Origin: JAXHMB01 sp034521755
Lineage (GTDB): Bacteria; Bacteroidota; Rhodothermia; Balneolales; Balneolaceae
Direction of reading: 5' to 3'
Assembly: GCA_034521755.1 (NCBI GenBank)
Contig: JAXHMB010000003.1
Coordinates: forward strand, 124,001-188,000
Length of the DNA stretch: 64,000 nucleotides
The position numbers and the translations under genes are program-made. Position 1 is the first letter of the stretch. Each line of letters starts with the position of its first letter. The notes beneath the pieces are model-generated. The model was not told the DNA's origin, did no database searches, and saw only the letters and a list, made by a program, of their open reading frames with translations. Below, piece after piece: positions 44,822-53,386 of this stretch.

Positions 44822-45454
44822 TCAATTAAACAGGCCAAACATTCGCTGTTCAATAAGTTCAATAACGCGTCCCAAATCCTCCTGACTATTCACAAAATCA
44901 AGGTCATCAGTGTCAATAATCAGCTTTTCATGGGGATAACGATCAATCCAGTCTTCATATAAACGGTTCAGCTTTTCCAGGTATTCTATACGTATGGTGT
45001 TTTCATAATCTCTGCCCCGCTGCTGAATTTGTTTGACAAGCGTGGGTACCTGCGCACGAAGATAAACAAGAAGGTCGGGCGGTTTAAGATACTGGGTCAT
45101 TTCCTGAAACAGTGCCTCGTAGTTCTTAAAATCGCGGTCACTCATCAAGCCCATCTTATGCAGGTTTTTGGCAAAGATCTCTACATCCTCATAAATAGTA
45201 CGGTCCTGGATCACGCTCCCTGCGCCTTCAAGCATATCTTTCTGATGGCGAAATCGGCTTGACAAAAAATAGATCTGCAGGTTAAAGCTCCAGCGGCGCA
45301 TATCATCATAGAAGTCAGATAAATATGGATTATCATCTACAGATTCATAAAAAGCTTCCCATCCAAAATGGCTAGCCAGTAAATCTGTAAGCGATGATTT
45401 TCCCGCACCTATATTTCCCGCAACCGCTATAAATTTTTTGTTCTCTTCACTCAT
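44822..45454 (-). CDS. Deoxynucleoside kinase
   Basis: Salvage kinase of the dCK/dGK family. From MSEENKKFIAVAGNIGAGKS it has 210 residues, with the P-loop AGNIGAGKSS, YESVDDNPYLSDFYDD, the DR motif in IQDRTIYEDVEIFA and YLRAQVPTL. Substrate preference (dA, dG or dC) cannot be read from this. The longer reading from 45508 overlaps pgi and has no family similarity. The start is 10 nt after the pgi stop. Confidence 0.92.
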   Translation of the reverse strand: MSEENKKFIAVAGNIGAGKSSLTDLLASHFGWEAFYESVDDNPYLSDFYDDMRRWSFNLQIYFLSSRFRHQKDMLEGAGSVIQDRTIYEDVEIFAKNLHKMGLMSDRDFKNYEALFQEMTQYLKPPDLLVYLRAQVPTLVKQIQQRGRDYENTIRIEYLEKLNRLYEDWIDRYPHEKLIIDTDDLDFVNSQEDLGRVIELIEQRMFGLFN

Positions 45455-45464
45455 CCTTTTTAAT

Positions 45465-46754
45465 CTATTTTCCCAATAAGTTATACATTTCTTTTTTATA
45501 ACCCTCAACGCCCGGCTGGTTAAATGGATTAACTTCCAGACAATAGCAATACACGGCCGTCATCAATTCGTAAAAGTAAAGAAATTCGCCGACATGCTGC
45601 GCGTTCAATTCATCCAATAAAACCACAACTGTGGGAACTTCACCCTCTCGGTGTGCCCGGAGCGTTCCTTCAAAAGCTTTTGTATTAATCTCATCAAATC
45701 TTTTGCCGAACAAATAGTCCAGTCCATCATGATTTTCATCAGAACCGGGAACAGTTACTCGTTCATTTGTTTTCCTAACCTGGATAAACGTTTCCATCAT
45801 ATTCCTGGGACCATCCTGTACAAACTGACCAATACTGTGCAAATCAGTGGAGTATCCTGCTACAGCCGGGAACATCCCTTTTCCTTCTTTGCCTTCGCTT
45901 TCTCCCAATAGCTGTTGTAGCCATTTCATTAAAAAATTTAACTGTGGTTCAAAAGAAGTAATAATATCCATCGATATTCCCTTTTCGTGCAGGGCGAATT
46001 TGCATGCGGCGTACTCAAGCAATGAATCAGGATTATCTTCCAGTTTCTCAAAAGCTGAGACAGCTTCATAAAATAATGTACGGATATCAATGCCGGCAAC
46101 AGCAACAGGCAATAATCCAACAGGAGTAAGTACGGAGAAGCGTCCACCCACATCTTCAGGGATCTCAAACTTCGAGTAACCATTTGCTTTAACCAATTCA
46201 TTCAAAGCTCCACCCTCAGGACTTGTGGTGCAAATGATTCTGTCATTAACATCTTCAGGAAATTGATTAACCATCCATTGTCTGAGTACTCGAAAAGAAA
46301 GGGCCGTCTCCAGTGTAGTTCCGGATTTTGAAATCACATTTAAATAAACGCTCTTAGTTTCCCCTTCTTTATTTGATTTTTCTAAATACTCAACAAGTTC
46401 CTTTAAGTACTGACCGCTTAAATGGTGGCCACAGAAAATGATTTCCGGACCTGATTCAGAATCAAAGAAAGAAGTCAGCGCTTCGATAACTGCCCGTGCT
46501 CCCAGATAAGAACCACCTATACCACAAACAATAAAAACATCGGCCTCAGCCCGAATTCGGGTTGCCAAACTGTCCAGCTGTTCGAGCATGGCATCATTGG
46601 GATCGGCCAGAATCTTTCTCCAGCCAAGCCATTCAGAACCGTCACCGGTGCCCTTCTGAATTTTTAAAAAACTATCTTCGGCCTTTGACCAAGCTTTCTG
46701 GAACTCAGAATCACTCAACCTTTTTTTTATGTCTGAACAATCTATATGAATCAT
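45465..46754 (-). CDS. pgi: Glucose-6-phosphate isomerase
   Basis: Interconverts glucose 6-phosphate and fructose 6-phosphate. The 429 residues correspond to the short bacterial type. GIGGSYLGARAVIEAL and ISKSGTTLETALSFRVLR are SIS-domain phosphate loops, and PEDVGGRFSVLTPVGLLP is the isomerase signature. A Bacteroidota-like promoter lies just upstream. Confidence 0.95.
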   Translation of the reverse strand: MIHIDCSDIKKRLSDSEFQKAWSKAEDSFLKIQKGTGDGSEWLGWRKILADPNDAMLEQLDSLATRIRAEADVFIVCGIGGSYLGARAVIEALTSFFDSESGPEIIFCGHHLSGQYLKELVEYLEKSNKEGETKSVYLNVISKSGTTLETALSFRVLRQWMVNQFPEDVNDRIICTTSPEGGALNELVKANGYSKFEIPEDVGGRFSVLTPVGLLPVAVAGIDIRTLFYEAVSAFEKLEDNPDSLLEYAACKFALHEKGISMDIITSFEPQLNFLMKWLQQLLGESEGKEGKGMFPAVAGYSTDLHSIGQFVQDGPRNMMETFIQVRKTNERVTVPGSDENHDGLDYLFGKRFDEINTKAFEGTLRAHREGEVPTVVVLLDELNAQHVGEFLYFYELMTAVYCYCLEVNPFNQPGVEGYKKEMYNLLGK

Positions 46755-46786
46755 GCTGCAATCTTAAAATCTATTATTTAGAAAAA

Positions 46787-46817
46787 CAAAAGTACGAGAA
46801 ATGAGCCGAGTGTAAAA
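46787..46817 (-). promoter_or_regulatory. Putative promoter of pgi (TTTT-N19-TACTTTTG)
   Basis: On the minus strand TACTTTTG fits TAnnTTTG fully, and a TTTT block lies 19 nt upstream where TTTG is expected in Bacteroidota-type promoters. It is 33 nt before the pgi ATG. This is the best-spaced candidate in the window, but still only a motif match. Confidence 0.45.
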
Positions 46818-46916
46818 ATTTGAACCGATCTCTATCGCCTACAGTTTTTACTCTCAATTTATCTTTAGCTTTATTATCTTAAAGTTTAATTCAAAAAGTA
46901 TGATACTCAATTTTAT

Positions 46917-47300
46917 ATGGACTTAGCAATTAAAGGAACGGTTGATCAAATTCTGGAAGAACAATCAGGAGAAGGCAAAAATGGGCCATGGCGCAAACGC
47001 GATTTCATCCTCAAAACATCCGGGGAATACCCCAAGCAAATTTGTATAACTCAGTGGGGCGATAATATTGATAAAGCCAATGTACAAAAGGGTGACGAAA
47101 TTGTAGCTCATATTGATATTCAAAGTCGCGAATATAAAGGCAACTGGTATACCGATGTAAAAGCCTGGAAGATAGAGAAAGGGTCAGGATCTGAACGGGA
47201 AGCTTCTTCCATGCCGGGTAAAAATGGCGGCGAAAGTAAAAAGAAAGGCAAAAGCCCCAGCGAAGAAATTTTTGATGTGGATGACGAACTTCCGTTTTAG
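46917..47300 (+). CDS. DUF3127 protein with SSB-like C-terminal tail
   Basis: A 127-residue protein whose first 85 residues (MDLAIKGTVDQILEEQSGEG through CITQWGDNIDK) fit the DUF3127 family, typical of Bacteroidota and predicted to have an OB-like fold. A Ser/Gly/Lys-rich linker follows, and the end is IFDVDDELPF. That acidic, hydrophobic tip is very like the SSB C-terminal peptide used to recruit repair and replication proteins. No function is established. It is divergent from pgi. Confidence 0.85.
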   Translation: MDLAIKGTVDQILEEQSGEGKNGPWRKRDFILKTSGEYPKQICITQWGDNIDKANVQKGDEIVAHIDIQSREYKGNWYTDVKAWKIEKGSGSEREASSMPGKNGGESKKKGKSPSEEIFDVDDELPF

Positions 47301-47308
47301 CTTAGGAT

Positions 47309-47395
47309 AATGGAACACGGATCAGACAGATTTGCACAGGTATTAAATGTAGTTCCCGTTGATATCCGTTCAATCAGCGTCATCTGCGTTCTATT
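47309..47395. repeat. Dispersed palindromic repeat, family A, copy 3
   Basis: Starts AATGGAACACGGATCAGACAG and ends CATCTGCGTTCTATT, the same inverted termini as the copies near 3850 and 8650. The internal part has diverged (TTGATATCCGTTCAATCAGCG). The right terminus overlaps by one base the stop codon of the minus-strand glycosyltransferase. It occupies the whole gap between that gene and the convergent DUF3127 gene. Confidence 0.75.
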
Positions 47396-48637
47396 CATTT
47401 GTTCTTCTCCTCAATCCAACGTGACATAAACTCTGTGCTTCTCATTGTGTGATGAAGAAGCATTTGCCCGATAAAGTTCTGCCGGCGATGGGCAGAAAGC
47501 CCTTCTTTACTTTTCTGAATACGTTTAACCAGCTTATTCTCAAAAAGTTTTCTCAAAAAACGCTTGTTGATAATTTCAGCTCCTTGCTGCTGTGCTTTGT
47601 CCCACTCTGTTTGATCTGAAAATATATGTATAGCAGCCTCAGCGAAAGCTTGGGGATCATCTGCAATCGCTCCCGGCCAATCCATCTTTCCGTTAATACC
47701 TTCAGCTCCAATGGTGGTTGTAACACTTGGTGTGCCACACTGCATAGCTTCAATAAGCTTGCCTTTAATTCCAGCACCAAACCTAAGTGGGGCCAGTAAT
47801 ACTCGTGCATTGCCTACTACTTTCTCAGCGCTTTCTGCCCTGCCCTTTACAATAAAAGCCCTCTTCAGGCTTATGGAAATCCATTGCCTCTTTGGTAGGA
47901 TAAGATCCGTAAACGTGAAGTTCCGCTTCCGGCAGCTCTTTCCTTATGAGCGGCCATATAGTCTTTTTGAGATATTTTACCGCATCCATATTGGGTTCGT
48001 GTCTAAAGTTTCCAATCGTCACAAAATCTTTTCTTTCCCTAAAGTAAGTCCATTCTGACCGTTGTTTTTCATCAATTTCTTCAAACAAAAAAGGCAGATA
48101 ATGCAATAAATCAGTATTTACGTTAAAAATAGACTGTAACAGCTCCATTTCTGCTTCGGAAATAATAAGCGCCATATCACACCTATAAATGCTTGCTATC
48201 TCTCGTTTAGCTACTTCTTCATTTAACAGCTCCTTCTCATCAAAGTTTCGGTTTTCTTTAAGTGCTTTGCCTCGAGTACGACGAAGACAGTGCAGATCTT
48301 CAGTATCCAAGATGCGCAGTGCATTGGGACAATGCTGCGCCACCCGCCATCCAAGCTGTTCTTCGGTTACAAAACGATCAAACACAACAATGTCCGGGCA
48401 CAGATCTTTGAGAAATTCATCAAAATTCGAGCTGTTAATTTCCACTGAAATACTCTCGACGCCCCACTCTTGTAAATCAGCTCTATGCTCGCTATCCGCT
48501 GCTGCTGTAGCAAATGTAACCTGCCAACCTTGATCCCTGGATATTGATATAAGCTGCATCATACGGGTTCCAGCTGCTGAGGAGTCGGGTTCAGGCCAAA
48601 CATATCCAATAATTAAGACCTTCTGATCTTTATGCAT
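47395..48637 (-). pseudogene. Glycosyltransferase family 4-like (GT-B), one frameshift
   Basis: The first 265 or so residues (MHKDQKVLIIGYVWPEPDSS, FVTIGNFRHEPNMDAVKYL) form the acceptor domain and linker. The frame breaks at the A run 47854-47857. Dropping one base continues IVKGRAESAEKVV, then LLAPLRFGAGIKGKLIEAMQ and CGTPSVTTTIGAEGI, the nucleotide-sugar-binding part of GT4 enzymes. The repaired protein would have about 413 residues. Donor and acceptor are unknown; cell-envelope polysaccharide is a guess. No other glycan genes are adjacent. Probably a sequencing error. Confidence 0.82.
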
Positions 48638-48736
48638 ACTTTAAATTATTACTGCAAATTGTTGTGAAACTCACGCTCTAATCTTTGCAAATTATATATT
48701 ATTTTATCGGTTCAAATAAAAGCGATGTAACATTCC

Positions 48737-49756
48737 ATGATTGAAACGCAGCTGAAAGAAGCTACAAAACCTAAACGCAAGAACAACAAAACTCTTAGGG
48801 AAATTACCGACCCGGTTGGACCTAACCTAAAAGAGTTTCGTTCGTTTTATAAAGAAGCCCTGCGCACTGATGTCTTTTTACTCGACAAAATTGTGCAATA
48901 TCTTCTTCGGCAGAAGGGTAAAGAAATTCGGCCTACCCTCGTATTTATGTCAGCTCGTCTGTTTGGTGATGTTACCAAACGAAGCTACGTTGCTGCCACT
49001 ATGATTGAGCTGTTGCATACTGCTACACTTATCCATGATGATGTAGTCGATGAGTCTAATATTCGTCGCGGTTTTCTAAGTATTAACAAAGTGTGGAAAA
49101 ATAAGGCCAGCGTTTTGCTGGGTGACTTTCTGCTCTCAAACGGTCTGCTTATTGCTCTTGAAGATGACGAGTTCAAGCTGTTAAAAGTATTGTCTAAAGC
49201 GGTCAAAAGCATGAGTGAAGGCGAACTGCGCCAGTTTAAAGCAGCCCGCCTCTTTAACATGGATGAAGAATATTATTTTAAAGTTATCTCTGAGAAGACC
49301 GCCAGCCTTATTGCCTCGTGTTGTGAGTGCGGTGCTATTTCAACGAGCGATGACCCTGAAATGCATCAGAAAATGTATGACATAGGCATGGCAGTAGGTG
49401 TTGCTTTTCAAATTAAAGACGACCTCTTTGATTATGGAGTTGATGATATTGGCAAGCCCAAGCGCAACGATATCAAAGAGCGCAAAGTAACACTGCCGCT
49501 TATTAAAGCACTTGATAACGCATCATTGGTTGAACGTACAAAAATTCGTTACCTCATGCGAAAGCGTAACAAAGACAATGATGAAATTGAGACTATCGTG
49601 AATTTTGTGCACGAAAAAGGCGGTATGGAATATGCTACAAATATTATGCAGGATTATGCCAATTCAGCTATTGATTTACTCCATACACTGCCGCAGTCTG
49701 ATGCACGAACTGATTTTGAAGATTTGATACAGTTCATCATCAACAGGAAAAAATAA
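48737..49756 (+). CDS. Polyprenyl (all-trans) diphosphate synthase
   Basis: Chain-elongating isoprenoid synthase. The 339 residues have the first Asp-rich motif HDDVVDESNIRRG (D101, D102, D105) and a second in FQIKDDLFDYG (about 230). GKEIRPTLVF supplies the IPP-binding basic residues. The likely product is a C35-C40 side chain for menaquinone or similar; chain length cannot be told here. The LpxH-like gene follows after 10 nt. Confidence 0.93.
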   Translation: MIETQLKEATKPKRKNNKTLREITDPVGPNLKEFRSFYKEALRTDVFLLDKIVQYLLRQKGKEIRPTLVFMSARLFGDVTKRSYVAATMIELLHTATLIHDDVVDESNIRRGFLSINKVWKNKASVLLGDFLLSNGLLIALEDDEFKLLKVLSKAVKSMSEGELRQFKAARLFNMDEEYYFKVISEKTASLIASCCECGAISTSDDPEMHQKMYDIGMAVGVAFQIKDDLFDYGVDDIGKPKRNDIKERKVTLPLIKALDNASLVERTKIRYLMRKRNKDNDEIETIVNFVHEKGGMEYATNIMQDYANSAIDLLHTLPQSDARTDFEDLIQFIINRKK

Positions 49757-49766
49757 TTTCCTTTGC

Positions 49767-50558
49767 ATGCCGGAATCCTCCAGTCCCAAATATCTTTTCC
49801 TTTCAGACGTACATCTTGGTGGATTTTCAGATAAAACAAACAAAGAAATTGAAAAATCAGTCATACACCTCATTGATTTTTGTGAAGAGAACGACTATCG
49901 GATTTGCATTCTCGGTGACTTGTTCGACTATTGGATGGAATACCCAAATACAGTCCCTGAACTGGGAAAAAAACTGTTAGACCGGTTTAAAACATACAAC
50001 AACTCCTTCCTCGATACGCTTTATATTACAGGAAACCATGACAACTGGACCTTCGGCTATTTTAAATCCCTGGGCTTTGATGTAGAAAAGAACAAAAGAG
50101 TTTTGGAAATCCAGGGGCTGAAAACCTTACTAATGCATGGTGATGGGCTTGATAATCCCTCCATGAATTTATCCAGACCACCGATGCACAGGCTCTTGCG
50201 CAATGCTACATTTGTAAAGCTCTATCAACGAATATTCCCACCAAAAACCGGACTTTGGCTGATGAAAAGATTCTCTGACTTTACACGTTCAACTGAATCC
50301 CGTAGACTTGAACAGGATCGGCTCAATGACTGGTCTAAAGCACATCTACAAAATAGCAATATTGATATTATTATTTGCGGACACGACCATTCTCCAAGAA
50401 TTAAAAAATTCGACTTCGGAACATTTATTAATTTAGGTACCTTCTATAAAGATAGAACGGTGGCAACCTATAATAAGGGACAGTTCAATCTCGTTGTTTG
50501 GAGTGATCAATCCCGGGAATTAAACCCATTTCAAATATCCCAACAGACTGATGAGTAA
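49767..50558 (+). CDS. UDP-2,3-diacylglucosamine diphosphatase-like metallophosphoesterase
   Basis: A 263-residue calcineurin-like phosphoesterase. The metal motifs are complete: LSDVHLGG (11-18), LGDLFDYW, TGNHDNW, LLMHGDGLD and CGHDHSPR. The overall pattern fits the LpxH family that cleaves UDP-diacylglucosamine to lipid X in lipid A synthesis. That is the expected role in a Gram-negative cell, though a wider phosphoesterase role is possible. It overlaps the PBP gene by 8 nt. Confidence 0.85.
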   Translation: MPESSSPKYLFLSDVHLGGFSDKTNKEIEKSVIHLIDFCEENDYRICILGDLFDYWMEYPNTVPELGKKLLDRFKTYNNSFLDTLYITGNHDNWTFGYFKSLGFDVEKNKRVLEIQGLKTLLMHGDGLDNPSMNLSRPPMHRLLRNATFVKLYQRIFPPKTGLWLMKRFSDFTRSTESRRLEQDRLNDWSKAHLQNSNIDIIICGHDHSPRIKKFDFGTFINLGTFYKDRTVATYNKGQFNLVVWSDQSRELNPFQISQQTDE

Positions 50559-52878
50559 TTCACAGAATAATGATGATATGGATCGATATTTTAATGATCC
50601 TGAATATCGTCGCAAAAAAATTAAAGAGCAGAAAAAGCAACAGAAAAAAACTTCTGCTAAAAAATCTTCTTTCAGCAAAAAGAAGTTTTATAAATACGGT
50701 GGTATAGCAGCCGGACTACTCCTTGCATTCATTGTTGGCTTTACAATTTACTTGTTCCAGGGCCTTCCGCCTATTGAAAAGCTTGAAAATCCGCAGACTG
50801 CAGTTGCCACCCTTGTAAAAAGCCGCGATGGCGTAGTACTGGATAAATATTATACCGAAAACCGTACCTCGGTGCCCATTGAAGAAATTTCTCCCCATGT
50901 AGTTGATGCACTTATCGCAACAGAAGACCACCGTTTTTATAACCACTGGGGTATCGACATGATTCGAACATTGGCTATCCCCTATCATCTGATGCGGGGA
51001 ACGGTTCAGGGTGGGTCTACCCTCACCCAACAGCTGGCACGTAATCTCTACCGCCAGGAAATTGGACTGGAATTCTCTGTAACAAGAAAGCTCCGGGAAA
51101 TGATTACTGCCATTCAGATTGAGCAAAGCTATACCAAGCGTGAAATTATCGAGATGTATCTCAATACGGTTGAATTCCCAAACAGTGCTTTTGGTATAGA
51201 GACAGCAGCTCAAACCCACTATAATAAAACGGCTAAAGATCTTACTATTTCTGAATCTGCAACGCTTGTAGGCTCACTTAATGCTATCTACAAATATAAT
51301 CCGCGTATTAATCCCGAAAATGCCAAGCGCCGTCGAAACACTGTACTTTACCTGATGAAGGAACGGGGACTCATTGATGCCGGAATAAGTGCAAAATTGC
51401 AAGCCAACCCCATAGCGTTAAACTACCAGCCTCCCTCCCAGTCGGGAAGAGAAAGCAGATATTTTGGAGAATACATTCGAAAACAGGTACAACCCTGGGC
51501 TGAAGAAAACGGGTATAACCTCGATACCGATGGGCTCACTATTTACACTACCATTGATTCCCGAATCCAAAAATATGCGGAGCAGGCTGTACAGACTAAG
51601 CTTGATACCATGCAGATCATGTTCCAGGATGAGTGGACGTCGCCCGGCGGTGAATATATGGATGAGTACTGGGAAAAATTTCCTACCTATCTGCGTGAAT
51701 ATATTCGAGAGACAGACCGATACAAAAATGCTTTTTCAAAATATAATACCGATCAGGAATCAGTAGTATTTGATACCTTGATGGCTGACAGTGCGTTTGT
51801 GGATTCTGTAAAACGTACCCGAACTCGTCTTGAGGCCGGTTTTGTTGCCGTTGACCCAAATAACGGAAATGTGCTTGCCTGGGTAGGCGGGTCCGATTAT
51901 GGAAGTGTTCAATATGATCATGTATATCAGTCACGGCGTCAAACGGGCTCAACGTTTAAGCCCATCGTTTATACTGTAGCTATAAATAACGGATACAAGC
52001 CCTACCATAAGTTTTCAAAATTTCCTACTAAGTTTTATGACCGATCCGGGAAACCCTGGGATCCGAAAGATCCTACTGTAGCCAGTGGACCGGAAATGAT
52101 TCCATTACGACAGGCACTGGCACGCAGCTTAAATAATGTAACGGTTCGTCTGCTCCCTGAAATTGCAGGAGCCCCGGGCACTACCAAGCTTGAAGAACTG
52201 GACCCGGCAGCACGCAAAATCAAGCAAATGGCTTCGAACCTTGGCATAGATATGTCAGGCACCAAAGCCTACCCTTCTATTGCTCTGGGTACCGCACATG
52301 CATCCCTGCTTGAAATGGTGAGTGCATATACCACTTTTGCCAATCAAGGCGTACATATTGAGCCGGTGGCTCTCATAAGAATTGAGGACCAAGAAGGAAA
52401 TATTATTAAAGAGTATAACCCGGAATATACCGGCGAAGTGATAAGTCCCGAGACCGCTTACATTATGGTTGATATGCTGCGCGGAGTCATTCGCGGTGGT
52501 GAAGATTATTACGGTACAGGAGTTCGGCTCCGCAATTCATATAATGTAAGACAGGATGTAGCGGGCAAGACCGGGACCACCCAGAACAGTGCTGACAACT
52601 GGTTCATCGCCATGATGCCCCATATTGTAATGGGTGCCTGGGTGGGCGGTGAAGACCGCCGTATTCGTTTCCCTAAAGACACCTGGCTCGGTGAAGGTGC
52701 TCATGCCGCCTTGCCTATCGTAGGTGAATTTATCACCAGAGCCACATCTGATCCTGAAGCCCCCTGGAGCTACGATGCATTTGAGCCCCCACCCGGCTTT
52801 GTGATGCCTATAGATCCTGACAGTACGAGCAGTGATAATCCTGTCAAGGATGAAAAGAAAGGTCGCGTGGGCTGGTAA
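50551..52878 (+). CDS. Class A penicillin-binding protein (PBP1A-like)
   Basis: Bifunctional peptidoglycan polymerase and crosslinker. The 775 residues comprise a Lys-rich cytoplasmic tail (10-45), one membrane anchor (about 50-70), and a GT51 domain with EDHRFYNHWGID (about 126-137) and GGSTLTQQLARNLY. The transpeptidase has STFK in RQTGSTFKPIVYT (about 470), an SLN motif in ARSLNNVTV and KTGTTQNSADNW. All catalytic motifs are intact. A perfect hairpin follows the gene. Confidence 0.94.
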   Translation: MSNSQNNDDMDRYFNDPEYRRKKIKEQKKQQKKTSAKKSSFSKKKFYKYGGIAAGLLLAFIVGFTIYLFQGLPPIEKLENPQTAVATLVKSRDGVVLDKYYTENRTSVPIEEISPHVVDALIATEDHRFYNHWGIDMIRTLAIPYHLMRGTVQGGSTLTQQLARNLYRQEIGLEFSVTRKLREMITAIQIEQSYTKREIIEMYLNTVEFPNSAFGIETAAQTHYNKTAKDLTISESATLVGSLNAIYKYNPRINPENAKRRRNTVLYLMKERGLIDAGISAKLQANPIALNYQPPSQSGRESRYFGEYIRKQVQPWAEENGYNLDTDGLTIYTTIDSRIQKYAEQAVQTKLDTMQIMFQDEWTSPGGEYMDEYWEKFPTYLREYIRETDRYKNAFSKYNTDQESVVFDTLMADSAFVDSVKRTRTRLEAGFVAVDPNNGNVLAWVGGSDYGSVQYDHVYQSRRQTGSTFKPIVYTVAINNGYKPYHKFSKFPTKFYDRSGKPWDPKDPTVASGPEMIPLRQALARSLNNVTVRLLPEIAGAPGTTKLEELDPAARKIKQMASNLGIDMSGTKAYPSIALGTAHASLLEMVSAYTTFANQGVHIEPVALIRIEDQEGNIIKEYNPEYTGEVISPETAYIMVDMLRGVIRGGEDYYGTGVRLRNSYNVRQDVAGKTGTTQNSADNWFIAMMPHIVMGAWVGGEDRRIRFPKDTWLGEGAHAALPIVGEFITRATSDPEAPWSYDAFEPPPGFVMPIDPDSTSSDNPVKDEKKGRVGW

Positions 52879-52898
52879 ATAAGCAAGATATTGTTCAA

Positions 52899-52934
52899 CT
52901 AGAAAAGGCGATGATTGCTCATCGCCTTTTCTAG
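52899..52934. terminator. Bidirectional terminator between PBP1A and atpC
   Basis: CTAGAAAAGGCGATGA and its exact complement flank a TTGC loop, giving a 16-bp perfect stem. The arm AGAAAAGG/CCTTTTCT provides A and T tracts for both directions, and the element lies between convergent genes. Confidence 0.9.
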
Positions 52935-52956
52935 CTATCGAAATTGTAAGAAATAA

Positions 52957-53376
52957 TTATTGAGTACTTACAGATACATCTACAGATAACTTGATACGAT
53001 TTTCTGCACGGGCTTTGGCTTTCTCAGCACGTTCCTTATCCACATCACTGTCATTTGAGTTAAGACGTTCTTCAGCACGCTTTTTTGCTTCTTTAGCGCG
53101 CTCTACGTCAATTTCGTCAACAAGTTCAGCAGCTTCTGCCAATAGAGTGAGCTTGTTATCATGTACTTCAACAAAGCCACCGCTTACTGCAAAATACTGA
53201 TTTTCTCCATCAGACTTACGAACCAGAATCTGGCCGATGTCCAACGTTGAAATAATATCAGCGTGAAGCGTCTTAACTTCAAAACTGCCTTGGACACCCG
53301 GCATTTGTACGCCTTTCACGTTGCCGTCAAATAGCGAGCCTTCGGGTGTAAGAATTTGTGCTTCGAAACTATTCAT
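52957..53376 (-). CDS. atpC: ATP synthase epsilon subunit
   Basis: Central-stalk subunit of F1. The 139 residues have the N-terminal beta-sandwich (MNSFEAQILTPEGSLFDGNV, ISTLDIGQILVRKSDG) and a C-terminal helical pair rich in Lys/Glu/Ala (about 90-132), which can act as an inhibitory latch. It follows atpD by 10 nt. Only atpD and atpC are here; the other ATP synthase genes are elsewhere. Confidence 0.95.
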   Translation of the reverse strand: MNSFEAQILTPEGSLFDGNVKGVQMPGVQGSFEVKTLHADIISTLDIGQILVRKSDGENQYFAVSGGFVEVHDNKLTLLAEAAELVDEIDVERAKEAKKRAEERLNSNDSDVDKERAEKAKARAENRIKLSVDVSVSTQ

Positions 53377-53386
53377 AAATCACCTG

